Below, piece by piece: positions 1 through 5,876 of a stretch of DNA of 7,609 bases (position 1 is its first letter; each line of letters begins with the position of its first letter). A program made the translations under genes and the position numbers. The stretch comes from Alphaproteobacteria bacterium. GTDB taxonomy: Bacteria; Pseudomonadota; Alphaproteobacteria; Rhodospirillales; Rhodospirillaceae. The notes under the pieces are model-generated. The model was given only the letters and a program-made list of their open reading frames with translations. It was not told the DNA's origin and did no database searches. The DNA lies in contig QKGW01000448.1 in NCBI GenBank assembly GCA_003250275.1, positions 1 through 7,609 of the forward strand, given 5' to 3'.

Positions 1-294
1 GCGGCGCTCGACGTCATCGGCGGCAAGTGGAAAGGGGTGATCCTTTATCATCTCTCGGGCGGGACGCTGCGGTTCGGCGAACTGCAGCGCAAGCTCGCGG
101 GGATCACGCCGCGGATGCTGACCCGCCAGTTGCGCGAGTTGGAGGCGGACGGGCTGGTCGAGCGCACCGTTCATGCGGTGGTGCCGCCGCGCGTCGACTA
201 TGCGTTGTCGCCCGATGGCGAGAGCCTGCGCCCGGTGATCGCGGCGCTCTACGATTGGGGGCGCGCGCGTCAGGTGGCGGCGGCCGCTGTGTGA
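1..294 (+). CDS. HxlR-family winged-helix transcriptional regulator (5' end missing)
   Basis: This is the C-terminal 97 residues of a small DNA-binding regulator, open at the left window edge. The visible part begins with a stretch reading ALDVIGGKWKGVILYHL, which matches the conserved start of the HxlR/MarR-like winged helix. It continues with a recognition-helix segment around GITPRMLTRQLRELEADGLV and the wing around RTVHAVVPPRVDYALSPDG. HxlR proteins are usually about 110-120 residues, so roughly 15-25 residues are missing, including the conserved Cys-Pro region that often precedes this block. Members are mostly dimeric regulators of neighbouring genes responding to redox, aldehyde or quinone signals. 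The target here cannot be told because the upstream neighbour is outside the window. The stop codon lies in the loop of a perfect inverted repeat, and the next gene converges on it. Confidence 0.9.
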   Translation, partial: AALDVIGGKWKGVILYHLSGGTLRFGELQRKLAGITPRMLTRQLRELEADGLVERTVHAVVPPRVDYALSPDGESLRPVIAALYDWGRARQVAAAAV

Positions 295-304
295 AGCGGC
301 CGCC
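279..304. terminator. Perfect inverted repeat over HxlR stop codon, possible bidirectional terminator
   Basis: The arms GGCGGCCGCT (279-288) and AGCGGCCGCC (295-304) are exact reverse complements, giving a 10-bp GC-rich stem with a 6-nt loop (GTGTGA) that contains the TGA stop of the HxlR gene. It lies between two convergent genes, where a shared terminator would be expected. Neither side has a T-tract, so classical intrinsic termination is not supported. It may instead act as a pause, a Rho-assisted 3' end or an mRNA-stabilising hairpin. Confidence 0.4.
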
Positions 305-312
305 AAATCCGG

Positions 313-612
313 TTAGAGGGCGTGGGGCGTGGGGTGCTGCGCCATGCCGAGGTGGCCGCGCACGACGTTGAGGTACTGCTGCGTCGCCGCGACGTCGCCT
401 TCGAGACACTTTTCCTTGGCGATGCGCAGGGCGTCCGCGTAGCCCTGTTGGCCATCCTGGCCCATCGCCATCGGATACATCGCGTCCCACCGCGCCTCGA
501 CCGCGCGCACCGAATCCGCGCAGTCCGGGTTGGGCGCGGCGAGGGCGGGCGAGGCGAGCCCGGTGGCGAGGACGAGAGCAGGGATCGCGCTGAGGGTGAG
601 CTTACCGAACAT
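313..612 (-). CDS. Small exported protein of unknown function
   Basis: I do not recognise this family. The gene encodes 99 residues from the ATG at 612. A TTG lies two codons upstream at 618, but GGAG at 621-624 sits 8 nt before the ATG and only 2 nt before the TTG, so ATG is preferred. The N-terminus is a clear Sec signal peptide: MFGK, a hydrophobic core of roughly residues 5-20, then SPALA before APNP, with likely cleavage after A25 or A26. The mature part is about 74 residues and looks mainly helical. It has two cysteines (C31, C69) that could form a periplasmic disulfide, a Met-rich patch (M45, M48, M50) and a C-terminal region with three histidines (H87, H93, H97). It is a single gene, convergent with HxlR and in the same orientation as the YgjV pair 133 bp upstream. 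Function is unknown; a metal- or cofactor-related periplasmic role is only a guess from residue content. Confidence 0.75.
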   Translation of the reverse strand: MFGKLTLSAIPALVLATGLASPALAAPNPDCADSVRAVEARWDAMYPMAMGQDGQQGYADALRIAKEKCLEGDVAATQQYLNVVRGHLGMAQHPTPHAL

Positions 613-620
613 CTTCAAAT

Positions 621-624
621 CTCC
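621..624 (-). promoter_or_regulatory. Ribosome binding site that decides the small-protein start
   Basis: Read on the minus strand this is GGAG, 8 nt upstream of the ATG at 612. The alternative TTG start at 618 would leave only 2 nt of spacing, so the ATG start is preferred. Confidence 0.55.
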
Positions 625-669
625 GTTGCTTCTGGAACCGATGCCGCGTCAGCGGCGATGACCAGATCA

Positions 670-697
670 GACACCCGGGGCGTTACCCGGGAATGTC
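670..697. repeat. Hairpin-forming inverted repeat with doubled CCCGGG
   Basis: CCCGGG at 674-679 and again at 686-691 can pair across a 6-nt loop. The flanks GACA (670-673) and TGTC (694-697) extend the stem after a 2-nt bulge. It lies in the 133-bp gap between the second YgjV gene and the small exported-protein gene, both on the minus strand. It could end the YgjV transcript, though no T-tract follows, or lie in the control region of the small gene. Its role is unknown. Confidence 0.4.
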
Positions 698-745
698 GGA
701 GAGATGACTTTGTGTTTCGAAGTGTGACGCCGCCGCCGCAGTGTG

Positions 746-1270
746 TCAGGCGGCTTCGAGGCGCTGCGCGCGCCAGAGGCGGAAGATCGTGCTCGACGCC
801 GAGCAGAACACCAGGGTTTCGAGGATGGTGCCGCCGATCGAGCCGCTCGCGATGTTGATGATCAGCCACATCACCGTGCAGGAGAGCAGCGCGAGCCGCA
901 TCCGGATGCCCGAAAGGGTGAAGATCGCGAGGGTGCCGACGGTGACGCCGACGATCGGCAGCCAGGTGTAGAGGTTGTGGGCGTAGCGCGCCCCGAGCGC
1001 GATGTTGGTGGCGACGATCGCGAGCGCGAGCCAGATCGAGCGGGTGTAGAGCGCCGCGATCGAGCGGAAGGTGCTGATCGTCATGCCGGTGAACGCCGGA
1101 ATGTTGCCGAGCAGGAAGAACTGAATCCCGTAGGCGACGCTCTGGCAGGCGTTGAACTTCTTCAGCGTGCGATCGTTGCGCTGGAGGTAGGTGAGGATGC
1201 CGAGCACCAGCGCGAGGTAGCCGAAGATCTGCGCGGGGGCGAACGGGTCGACGCCGGAGAGGCCGTTCAT
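746..1270 (-). CDS. YgjV-family inner-membrane protein, second of a tandem pair
   Basis: The gene encodes 174 residues, similar in length to E. coli YgjV (about 180). I place it in the YgjV family (Pfam Imp-YgjV) of inner-membrane proteins without a known activity. Hydrophobic segments lie near residues 12-29, 42-60, 70-95, 104-120 and 124-147, so four to five membrane passes are likely. The family-like block QRNDRTLKKFNACQ follows the first segment, and SGSIGG and TIFRL lie near the end; all recur in the neighbouring copy. The start codon overlaps the stop of the upstream copy as ATGA, and GGAGGG (minus strand, 1278-1283) lies 7 nt before it, inside the upstream gene. This indicates co-expression by translational coupling. 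An alternative upstream reading of this frame runs across the neighbouring gene and is a shadow. The family is fairly certain; the function is unknown. Confidence 0.85.
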   Translation of the reverse strand: MNGLSGVDPFAPAQIFGYLALVLGILTYLQRNDRTLKKFNACQSVAYGIQFFLLGNIPAFTGMTISTFRSIAALYTRSIWLALAIVATNIALGARYAHNLYTWLPIVGVTVGTLAIFTLSGIRMRLALLSCTVMWLIINIASGSIGGTILETLVFCSASSTIFRLWRAQRLEAA

Positions 1271-1779
1271 GCCGCGACCCTCCGCGTCCGCTGGAGGCGG
1301 AAGATGGTGAGAAGGTTGGCCGCCGCGATCGAGGCTTCGAGCGCGACGCCGCCGATCGACCCGGCGATCAGCGCCGCGACCATCACCACCGCCGAGGACA
1401 GAAACATCCCGACGCGCAGCGGGATGCCGCGCAGCAGGAACACCGAGACCGTGCCGATGACGAAGCCGATCACCGGCAGCCAGTCGTTCCAGGTTTCCGC
1501 AACGATCCAGCCGACCGCGAGGTTGAGCGCGACGAACGGCACCACCAGCCACGGCCGCACGAAGAACGCCGCGGTGCCCGAGCGCAACGCGCAGACCGCG
1601 GCGCTTCCGGCGAGCGGCAGGCTGCCGAGCATGATGAAATGGATCGCGTAGACAAATCCCTGGGCGCTGTTCAGCAGCTTGAGACGCCGGTCGTCGCGCT
1701 GGAGGAACGCCGACACGCCGAGCACGAAGGCGACGTAGCCGAGGCACTGGGCGAGCGAGAACGGGTCGGCTGCTGTCAT
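1267..1779 (-). CDS. YgjV-family inner-membrane protein, first of a tandem pair
   Basis: The gene encodes 170 residues from the ATG at 1779. The frame stays open upstream to a TTG at 1857, but the ATG start aligns with the start of the downstream paralogue (both have a DPF motif, then AQ..GY.A.VLG), so I chose it. Only a weak ribosome binding site is visible. Hydrophobic segments lie near residues 9-26, 42-60, 76-94, 101-118 and 122-142, giving a small multi-pass inner-membrane protein. It shares with its partner the block QRDDRRLKLLNSAQ, a GSIGG motif and the ending LTIFRL, but the rest has diverged, so the duplication looks old. It is the promoter-proximal gene of the pair and diverges from pstS across 248 bp. 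The function is not known. A two-subunit membrane complex is an inference from the coupling. Confidence 0.85.
   Translation of the reverse strand: MTAADPFSLAQCLGYVAFVLGVSAFLQRDDRRLKLLNSAQGFVYAIHFIMLGSLPLAGSAAVCALRSGTAAFFVRPWLVVPFVALNLAVGWIVAETWNDWLPVIGFVIGTVSVFLLRGIPLRVGMFLSSAVVMVAALIAGSIGGVALEASIAAANLLTIFRLQRTRRVAA
1278..1283 (-). promoter_or_regulatory. Ribosome binding site for the second YgjV gene
   Basis: Read on the minus strand this is GGAGGG, a near-perfect Shine-Dalgarno sequence 7 nt before the ATG at 1270. It lies within the coding region of the first YgjV gene and supports the overlapping ATGA start. Confidence 0.65.
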
Positions 1780-1828
1780 GATTCGTAATGTCCAGGGGTC
1801 TGTGCGGGGCGTTCGGACCCGTCCGGCA

Positions 1829-1857
1829 AAGGTAATCTCATCCAGGGTTTCCGCCAA
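1829..1857 (-). promoter_or_regulatory. Possible sigma-70 type promoter of the YgjV pair
   Basis: On the minus strand TTGGCG (1857-1852) and TACCTT (1834-1829) are spaced by 17 bp, with four and three matches to the consensus. Transcription would start about 40 nt before the ATG at 1779. The match is modest and in GC-rich DNA could occur by chance. Confidence 0.22.
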
Positions 1858-1884
1858 GAGGCGCAGTGTTCCGCGGTTCCGGCG

Positions 1885-1916
1885 TTGTCACAAAACCATA
1901 ACGTTCCGTTCACAAA
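1885..1916 (+). promoter_or_regulatory. Pho-box-like direct repeat upstream of pstS
   Basis: Three 11-bp units follow each other: TTGTCACAAAA (1885-1895), CCATAACGTTC (1896-1906) and CGTTCACAAAT (1907-1917). TCACAAA at 1888-1894 recurs exactly 22 bp later at 1910-1916. PhoB binds 7-bp CTGTCAT-like units separated by 4 AT-rich bases at an 11-bp period. The first unit fits well (TTGTCAC + AAAA), the second poorly and the third partly. The position, 112-140 bp before pstS and next to a cluster that includes phoB, supports PhoB control. No convincing -10 box was found downstream. The site also lies upstream of the divergent YgjV pair. Confidence 0.5.
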
Positions 1917-2011
1917 TGCGTCGCCGTCCCGGCGTAGGTTGGCCGTGCGGCAGGCACCCCGAAAAGCCTCCGCCGCTGCTGTGTTTGATCGTTCCTAAGA
2001 AACCCTCTGCC

Positions 2012-2016
2012 GGAGG
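2012..2016 (+). promoter_or_regulatory. Ribosome binding site of pstS
   Basis: GGAGG lies 8 nt before a GTG at 2025 and 11 nt before the adjoining in-frame ATG at 2028. Spacing favours the GTG and codon preference favours the ATG. The two alternatives differ by one residue. Confidence 0.6.
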
Positions 2017-2027
2017 CATTCGCTGTG

Positions 2028-3062
2028 ATGAAACGTACTCTTGCCGTCGCCGCCCTTGTGACGGTCGCTTTCGCCGGCGCGGCCGAAGCCCGCGACCAGA
2101 TCCGTATCGTTGGATCGTCGACGGTCTTCCCGTTCGCGTCCAAGGTCGTCGAGCAATTCGGCAAGACCACCTCCTTCAAGACCCCGGTCATCGAGTCCAC
2201 CGGTTCCGGCGGCGGCTTCAAGCTGTTCTGCGCCGGCGTCGGCGTCGACCACCCGGACATCACCAACGCCTCGCGCGCGATCAAGAAGTCGGAAATCGAG
2301 ACCTGCGCGAAGAACGGCGTGGCGAAGATCACCGAAATCACCATCGGTTATGACGGCATCGTCGTCGCCGACTCCAAGAAGGGCCCCGAGTTCAACGTGA
2401 GCCGCAAGGACCTCTTCCTCGCGCTCGCCAAGACCGTGCCGGACCCGAAGGGCGGCGACAAGCTCGTCCCGAACCCCTACAAGACCTGGAAGGACGTGAA
2501 CGCGTCGCTCCCGGCCAACGAGATCGAAGTCCTCGGCCCGCCGCCGACCTCGGGCACCCGCGACGCCTTCACCGAGCTGGTGATGGACCACGGCTGCGAG
2601 GAATTCCCGTTCATCAAGGCGATGGCGAAGACCGACAAGAAGGCTTTCAAGGCCGCTTGCCAGGCGATCCGTGAAGACGGCGCGTACATCGAAGCCGGCG
2701 AGAACGACACCCTGATCGTCAACAAGCTGGTCGAAAACCCGAAGGCGCTCGGCATCTTCGGCTACTCGTTCCTCGACCAGAACGCCGACAAGATCAAGGG
2801 CGCCCACATCGACGGCATCGCCCCGACCTTCGAGAACATCTCCTCGGGCAAGTACCCGGTCTCCCGTCCGCTGTTCTTCTACGTGAAGGGCGAGCACGTC
2901 GGCGTGATCCCGGGCATCAAGGAATACGTTGCCGAGTTCACCTCGGAAGCGGCCATCGGTGCGGACGGTTACCTGCCGCAGATCGGCCTGATCCCGCTCC
3001 CGGCCGACAAGATGAAGTCGGTCAAGGACGCCGGCAAGGCTCTGACCGTCAACGTGAAGTAA
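2028..3062 (+). CDS. pstS: Periplasmic phosphate-binding protein PstS
   Basis: This is the substrate-binding subunit of the high-affinity phosphate ABC transporter, capturing inorganic phosphate in the periplasm for PstCA. From the ATG it has 344 residues; an in-frame GTG one codon upstream is also possible. A signal peptide (MKRT, hydrophobic core, then GAAEA) would be cleaved after A21. Phosphate-binding motifs are visible in order: GSSTVFPF (29-36), STGSGGGF (57-64), NASRAI (80-85) and SGTRDAF (175-181). The mature protein has four cysteines (C68, C93, C190, C211), which could form two disulfides; their pairing is not visible. The protein is Lys-rich with uniform codon choice, as expected for a highly expressed gene. 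It is first in the pst-phoB cluster, behind a Pho-box-like site, and is separated from pstC by a strong terminator, consistent with PstS being made in excess. Confidence 0.97.
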   Translation: MKRTLAVAALVTVAFAGAAEARDQIRIVGSSTVFPFASKVVEQFGKTTSFKTPVIESTGSGGGFKLFCAGVGVDHPDITNASRAIKKSEIETCAKNGVAKITEITIGYDGIVVADSKKGPEFNVSRKDLFLALAKTVPDPKGGDKLVPNPYKTWKDVNASLPANEIEVLGPPPTSGTRDAFTELVMDHGCEEFPFIKAMAKTDKKAFKAACQAIREDGAYIEAGENDTLIVNKLVENPKALGIFGYSFLDQNADKIKGAHIDGIAPTFENISSGKYPVSRPLFFYVKGEHVGVIPGIKEYVAEFTSEAAIGADGYLPQIGLIPLPADKMKSVKDAGKALTVNVK

Positions 3063-3081
3063 GCTTCGCGCCAAATCCCGA

Positions 3082-3116
3082 CGCCGTCGCCCGAACCTCG
3101 GGCGGCGGCGGTTTTT
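3082..3116 (+). terminator. Intrinsic terminator after pstS
   Basis: A 13-bp GC-rich stem with one G-U wobble (3082-3094 against 3098-3110) and a 3-nt loop is followed by G and five T residues (3112-3116). It begins 20 bp after the pstS stop. It probably works as a partial terminator, since pstC and the following genes on the same strand need either read-through or their own promoter. Confidence 0.85.
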
Positions 3117-3126
3117 CCGAAGCGCG

Positions 3127-3148
3127 TCGCCCATGAGGGCGATATACT
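3127..3148 (+). promoter_or_regulatory. Small hairpin and possible -10 box before pstC
   Basis: TCGCCC (3127-3132) and GGGCGA (3137-3142) form a perfect 6-bp stem with the loop ATGA. It is followed at once by TATACT (3143-3148), which matches a -10 box in five of six positions. No convincing -35 box lies 16-18 bp upstream, so an activator or weak constitutive start would be needed. It may provide pstCAB-phoB transcription independent of the upstream terminator. Confidence 0.25.
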
Positions 3149-3188
3149 CCGGCCGTTTCGGTTCGGAAAAGTTCAGACGAGGCGCCGT

Positions 3189-4571
3189 ATGCCGTTCAGT
3201 TTCCTGCTGCTGGTTCTCGCCGCCCTGGCGGTGGTGTCCTACCGCTTCGGCACTGCGCGCGCGCGCGCCGTGGCGCCCGGCCGGCAGTCGCAACTGCACT
3301 CGCGCCCGATGTACCACGGGCTCTACGCCGCGATCTGGTGCGGCGTTCCCGCGCTGATCGTCGCGACCGCGTGGGTGGCGTTCCAGCCGGTCCTGGTCAA
3401 AGGGCTGGTGATGGGCGGCCTGCCCGACAGCTACTCGGCGCTGCCCGAGGCGCGCCTCAACCTGATCTGGAACGACATCCGCAACCTCGCGCTCGGCGAC
3501 GTCGTGCGCGCGCAGCCCGCGCCCGAGATCCAGGCCGCGGCGGATACCTTCCACCGCCTTTATGCGATCGGCAACGCCGCGCTCGCCGTGCTCTGCCTCG
3601 CGCTCGCGATCGCCGGCACCTCGTACGCGCTCAAGCGCGTTTCGATGTCCCTGCGCGCGCGCAACCAGGTCGAGCGGGTGATCACCGTGTTCCTGGTGCT
3701 GAGCTCGCTGGTGGCGATCCTCACCACCGTCGGCATCGTGCTTTCGCTCCTGTTCGAATCGCTGCGCTTCTTCGGCAAGGTGCCGCCGCTCGAATTCCTC
3801 TTCGGCCTGCACTGGAGCCCGCAGACCGCGCTCCGCGCCGATCAGGTCGGCAGCTCGGGTTCGTTCGGCGCGATCCCGCTGTTCACCGGCACGCTCCTGA
3901 TCTCGCTGATCTCGATGTGCGTCGCGGTGCCGGTCGGGCTGATGTCGGCGATCTACATGTCGGAATACGCGCACCGCAAGTTCCGCGCGGTGGCGAAGCC
4001 GCTTCTCGAAATTCTCGCGGGCATCCCGACGGTGGTCTACGGCTTCTTTGCCGCGCTCACCGTCGCGCCGTTCATCCGCCGCCTCGGCGAGGGCGTCGGC
4101 CTTTCGGTCGCCTCGGAAAGCGCGCTCGCCGCCGGTCTGGTGATGGGCGTGATGATCATCCCGTTCGTCTCCTCGATTTCCGACGACGTGATCAACGCGG
4201 TGCCCCAGTCGATGCGCGACGGCGCCTACGCGCTCGGCGCGACCAAGTCGGAAACCATCCGCAACGTCATCGTTCCCGCCGCCCTCCCCGGCATCGTCGG
4301 CGGCGTGCTGCTCGCGGTGTCGCGCGCGATCGGCGAAACCATGATCGTGGTGATGGCCGCCGGCCTCTCCGCCAACCTCACCTTCAACCCGCTCGACGCG
4401 GTGACGACGGTGACGGTGCAGATCGTCACCCTGCTCACCGGCGATCAGGAGTTCGACAGCGCCAAGACGCTCGCCGCGTTCGCGCTCGGCCTGGTGCTGT
4501 TCTGCGTCACCCTCGGCCTCAACATTCTCGCGCTGCACGTGGTGCGCAAATACAGGGAACAATATGAGTGA
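3189..4571 (+). CDS. pstC: Phosphate ABC transporter permease PstC (long form)
   Basis: This is one of the two membrane subunits that form the phosphate channel with PstA. It has 460 residues, against about 320 in E. coli PstC. The extra length is an N-terminal region (about residues 1-200) with membrane segments near 2-18, 45-67, 125-148 and 165-190, typical of the long-form family with a PstC N-terminal domain. The core permease follows: segments near 231-257, 272-297, 312-330, 365-392 and 428-450. The coupling (EAA) loop reads DGAYALGATKSETIRN within residues 343-372, where PstB docks. The cytoplasmic MSEYA motif after the first core segment is also typical. GAGG at 3179-3182 lies 6 nt before the ATG. 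The gene overlaps pstA by 8 bp, indicating translational coupling. It is distinguished from PstA by the lack of a large soluble periplasmic insertion and by its order in the cluster. Confidence 0.95.
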   Translation: MPFSFLLLVLAALAVVSYRFGTARARAVAPGRQSQLHSRPMYHGLYAAIWCGVPALIVATAWVAFQPVLVKGLVMGGLPDSYSALPEARLNLIWNDIRNLALGDVVRAQPAPEIQAAADTFHRLYAIGNAALAVLCLALAIAGTSYALKRVSMSLRARNQVERVITVFLVLSSLVAILTTVGIVLSLLFESLRFFGKVPPLEFLFGLHWSPQTALRADQVGSSGSFGAIPLFTGTLLISLISMCVAVPVGLMSAIYMSEYAHRKFRAVAKPLLEILAGIPTVVYGFFAALTVAPFIRRLGEGVGLSVASESALAAGLVMGVMIIPFVSSISDDVINAVPQSMRDGAYALGATKSETIRNVIVPAALPGIVGGVLLAVSRAIGETMIVVMAAGLSANLTFNPLDAVTTVTVQIVTLLTGDQEFDSAKTLAAFALGLVLFCVTLGLNILALHVVRKYREQYE

Positions 4572-5874
4572 GATGACCGCAGTTTCGGGCACGCCCGGCC
4601 GCCGCACCCGCGACCTCGTCGCCGCGGGCATCGGCCGCCGCTACCGCGCCGAACGCCGCTTCCGCATATTCGGCCTGGTCGCCATCGCCTCGGCGCTGGT
4701 GTTCATGGCGCTGCTGTTCATGAGCATCATCGGCAAGGGCTACTCGGCCTTCGTGCAGACCGAGATCCGCCTGCCGGTCGCGTACGCGGTTTCGGTGATC
4801 GACCCCGACGGCACCCGCAACCTCGACGACATGCGCCGCGCCAACTACGGCAAGCTCTACCGCGACGGCATCCAGTCGCTGTTCCCCGACGTCACCTCGC
4901 GCCAGGATCGCCGCGTTCTCAACGGCCTCGTCTCCTCGGGCGCGAGCTTCCAGATCCGCGATGCGGTGTTCGAGGACCAGAGCCTGATCGGCAAGTCCGG
5001 CGAAATCTGGGTTCCGGCCTCCGACGACGTCGACATGCTGGTGAAGGGCAAGATCGACCGCAACCTGCCCGAGAGCGCGCGCCGCGTCTCCGACCAGGAG
5101 ATCGCCTGGATCGACGCGCTCGAAAAGGACGGCCGCCTCGCGACCCGCTTCAACTGGCGCTTCTTCACCAACGGCGACAGCCGCGAGCCCGAGCTCGCGG
5201 GCATCTGGGGCGCGGTGGTCGGCTCGTTCCTGACCATGATCGTCACCCTCGCGCTGTCCTTCCCCTTGGGCGTCGCGACCGCGGTGTACCTCGAGGAATT
5301 CGCGCCGAAGAACCGCTGGACCGACATCATCGAGGTCAACATCAACAACCTCGCGGCGATCCCGTCGATCGTCTTCGGCCTCCTCGGCCTCGCGGTGTTC
5401 CTCCAGTTCTTCGGGCTGCCGCGCTCCGCGCCGGTGGTCGGCGGCCTGGTGTTGACGCTGATGACCCTGCCCACCATCATCATTGCCGCGCGCGTGTCGT
5501 TGAAGTCGGTGCCGCCGTCGATCCGCGAGGCCGCGCTCGGCCTGGGCGCGTCGAAGATGCAGATGGTCACCAACGACGTGCTGCCGCTCGCGATGCCGGG
5601 CATCCTCACCGGCACGATCATCGGCATGGGCCGGGCGTTGGGCGAGACCGCGCCGCTCCTGATGATCGGTATGGTCGCCTTCATCGTCGACATCCCCGGC
5701 GGCTTCCACGACCCCGCCACGGTGCTGCCGGTACAGATCTACATTTGGGCGGATTCCGCCGAACGCGCCTTCGTTGAACGGACCTCGGCAGCGATCATGG
5801 TGCTGCTGACGTTCCTCATCATCATGAACGCTGCCGCAGTGTTCCTGCGCGGCAAGTTCGAAAGGCGGTGGTAA
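4564..5874 (+). CDS. pstA: Phosphate ABC transporter permease PstA (long form)
   Basis: This is the second channel subunit of the phosphate transporter. It has 436 residues, against about 296 in E. coli PstA. After a basic N-terminus comes one membrane segment (about 35-57), then a soluble, probably periplasmic stretch of about 150 residues (58-212), the DUF3333-type domain found in many proteobacterial PstA proteins. The permease core follows, with segments near 213-242, 262-284, 290-309, 345-377 and 408-428. The EAA coupling loop reads REAALGLGASKMQMVTND from residue 321. The ATG at 4564 overlaps the end of pstC by 8 bp and is preceded by AGGGA 5 nt upstream; an in-frame ATG at 4573 is a less likely start. 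The role of the extra periplasmic domain is not established here; contact with PstS is a reasonable guess. Confidence 0.95.
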   Translation: MSEMTAVSGTPGRRTRDLVAAGIGRRYRAERRFRIFGLVAIASALVFMALLFMSIIGKGYSAFVQTEIRLPVAYAVSVIDPDGTRNLDDMRRANYGKLYRDGIQSLFPDVTSRQDRRVLNGLVSSGASFQIRDAVFEDQSLIGKSGEIWVPASDDVDMLVKGKIDRNLPESARRVSDQEIAWIDALEKDGRLATRFNWRFFTNGDSREPELAGIWGAVVGSFLTMIVTLALSFPLGVATAVYLEEFAPKNRWTDIIEVNINNLAAIPSIVFGLLGLAVFLQFFGLPRSAPVVGGLVLTLMTLPTIIIAARVSLKSVPPSIREAALGLGASKMQMVTNDVLPLAMPGILTGTIIGMGRALGETAPLLMIGMVAFIVDIPGGFHDPATVLPVQIYIWADSAERAFVERTSAAIMVLLTFLIIMNAAAVFLRGKFERRW

Positions 5875-5876
5875 CA

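Noticed and set aside
746..1747. A single long minus-strand protein covering both YgjV genes
   Set aside because: Only the part from 1270 onward resembles a protein family. The upstream part is an out-of-frame Arg-rich shadow of the first YgjV gene.
1922..1934. Small hairpin CGCCG-TCC-CGGCG in the pstS leader
   Set aside because: The stem is 5 bp with a 3-nt loop and no T-tract or partner structure, so there is not enough to call an attenuator or riboswitch.
3255..3266. (GC)6 run in pstC, a possible slippage or phase-variation tract
   Set aside because: It is short, it encodes an Ala-Arg stretch in a GC-rich gene, and similar runs occur by chance elsewhere in the window. The frame is intact.
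1995..4631. Very long minus-strand open frame opposite pstS and pstC
   Set aside because: Its product is dominated by Arg, His, Asp, Glu and Ala without domain-like structure, as expected from the antisense of GC-rich codons. The opposite strand encodes clear PstS and PstC.
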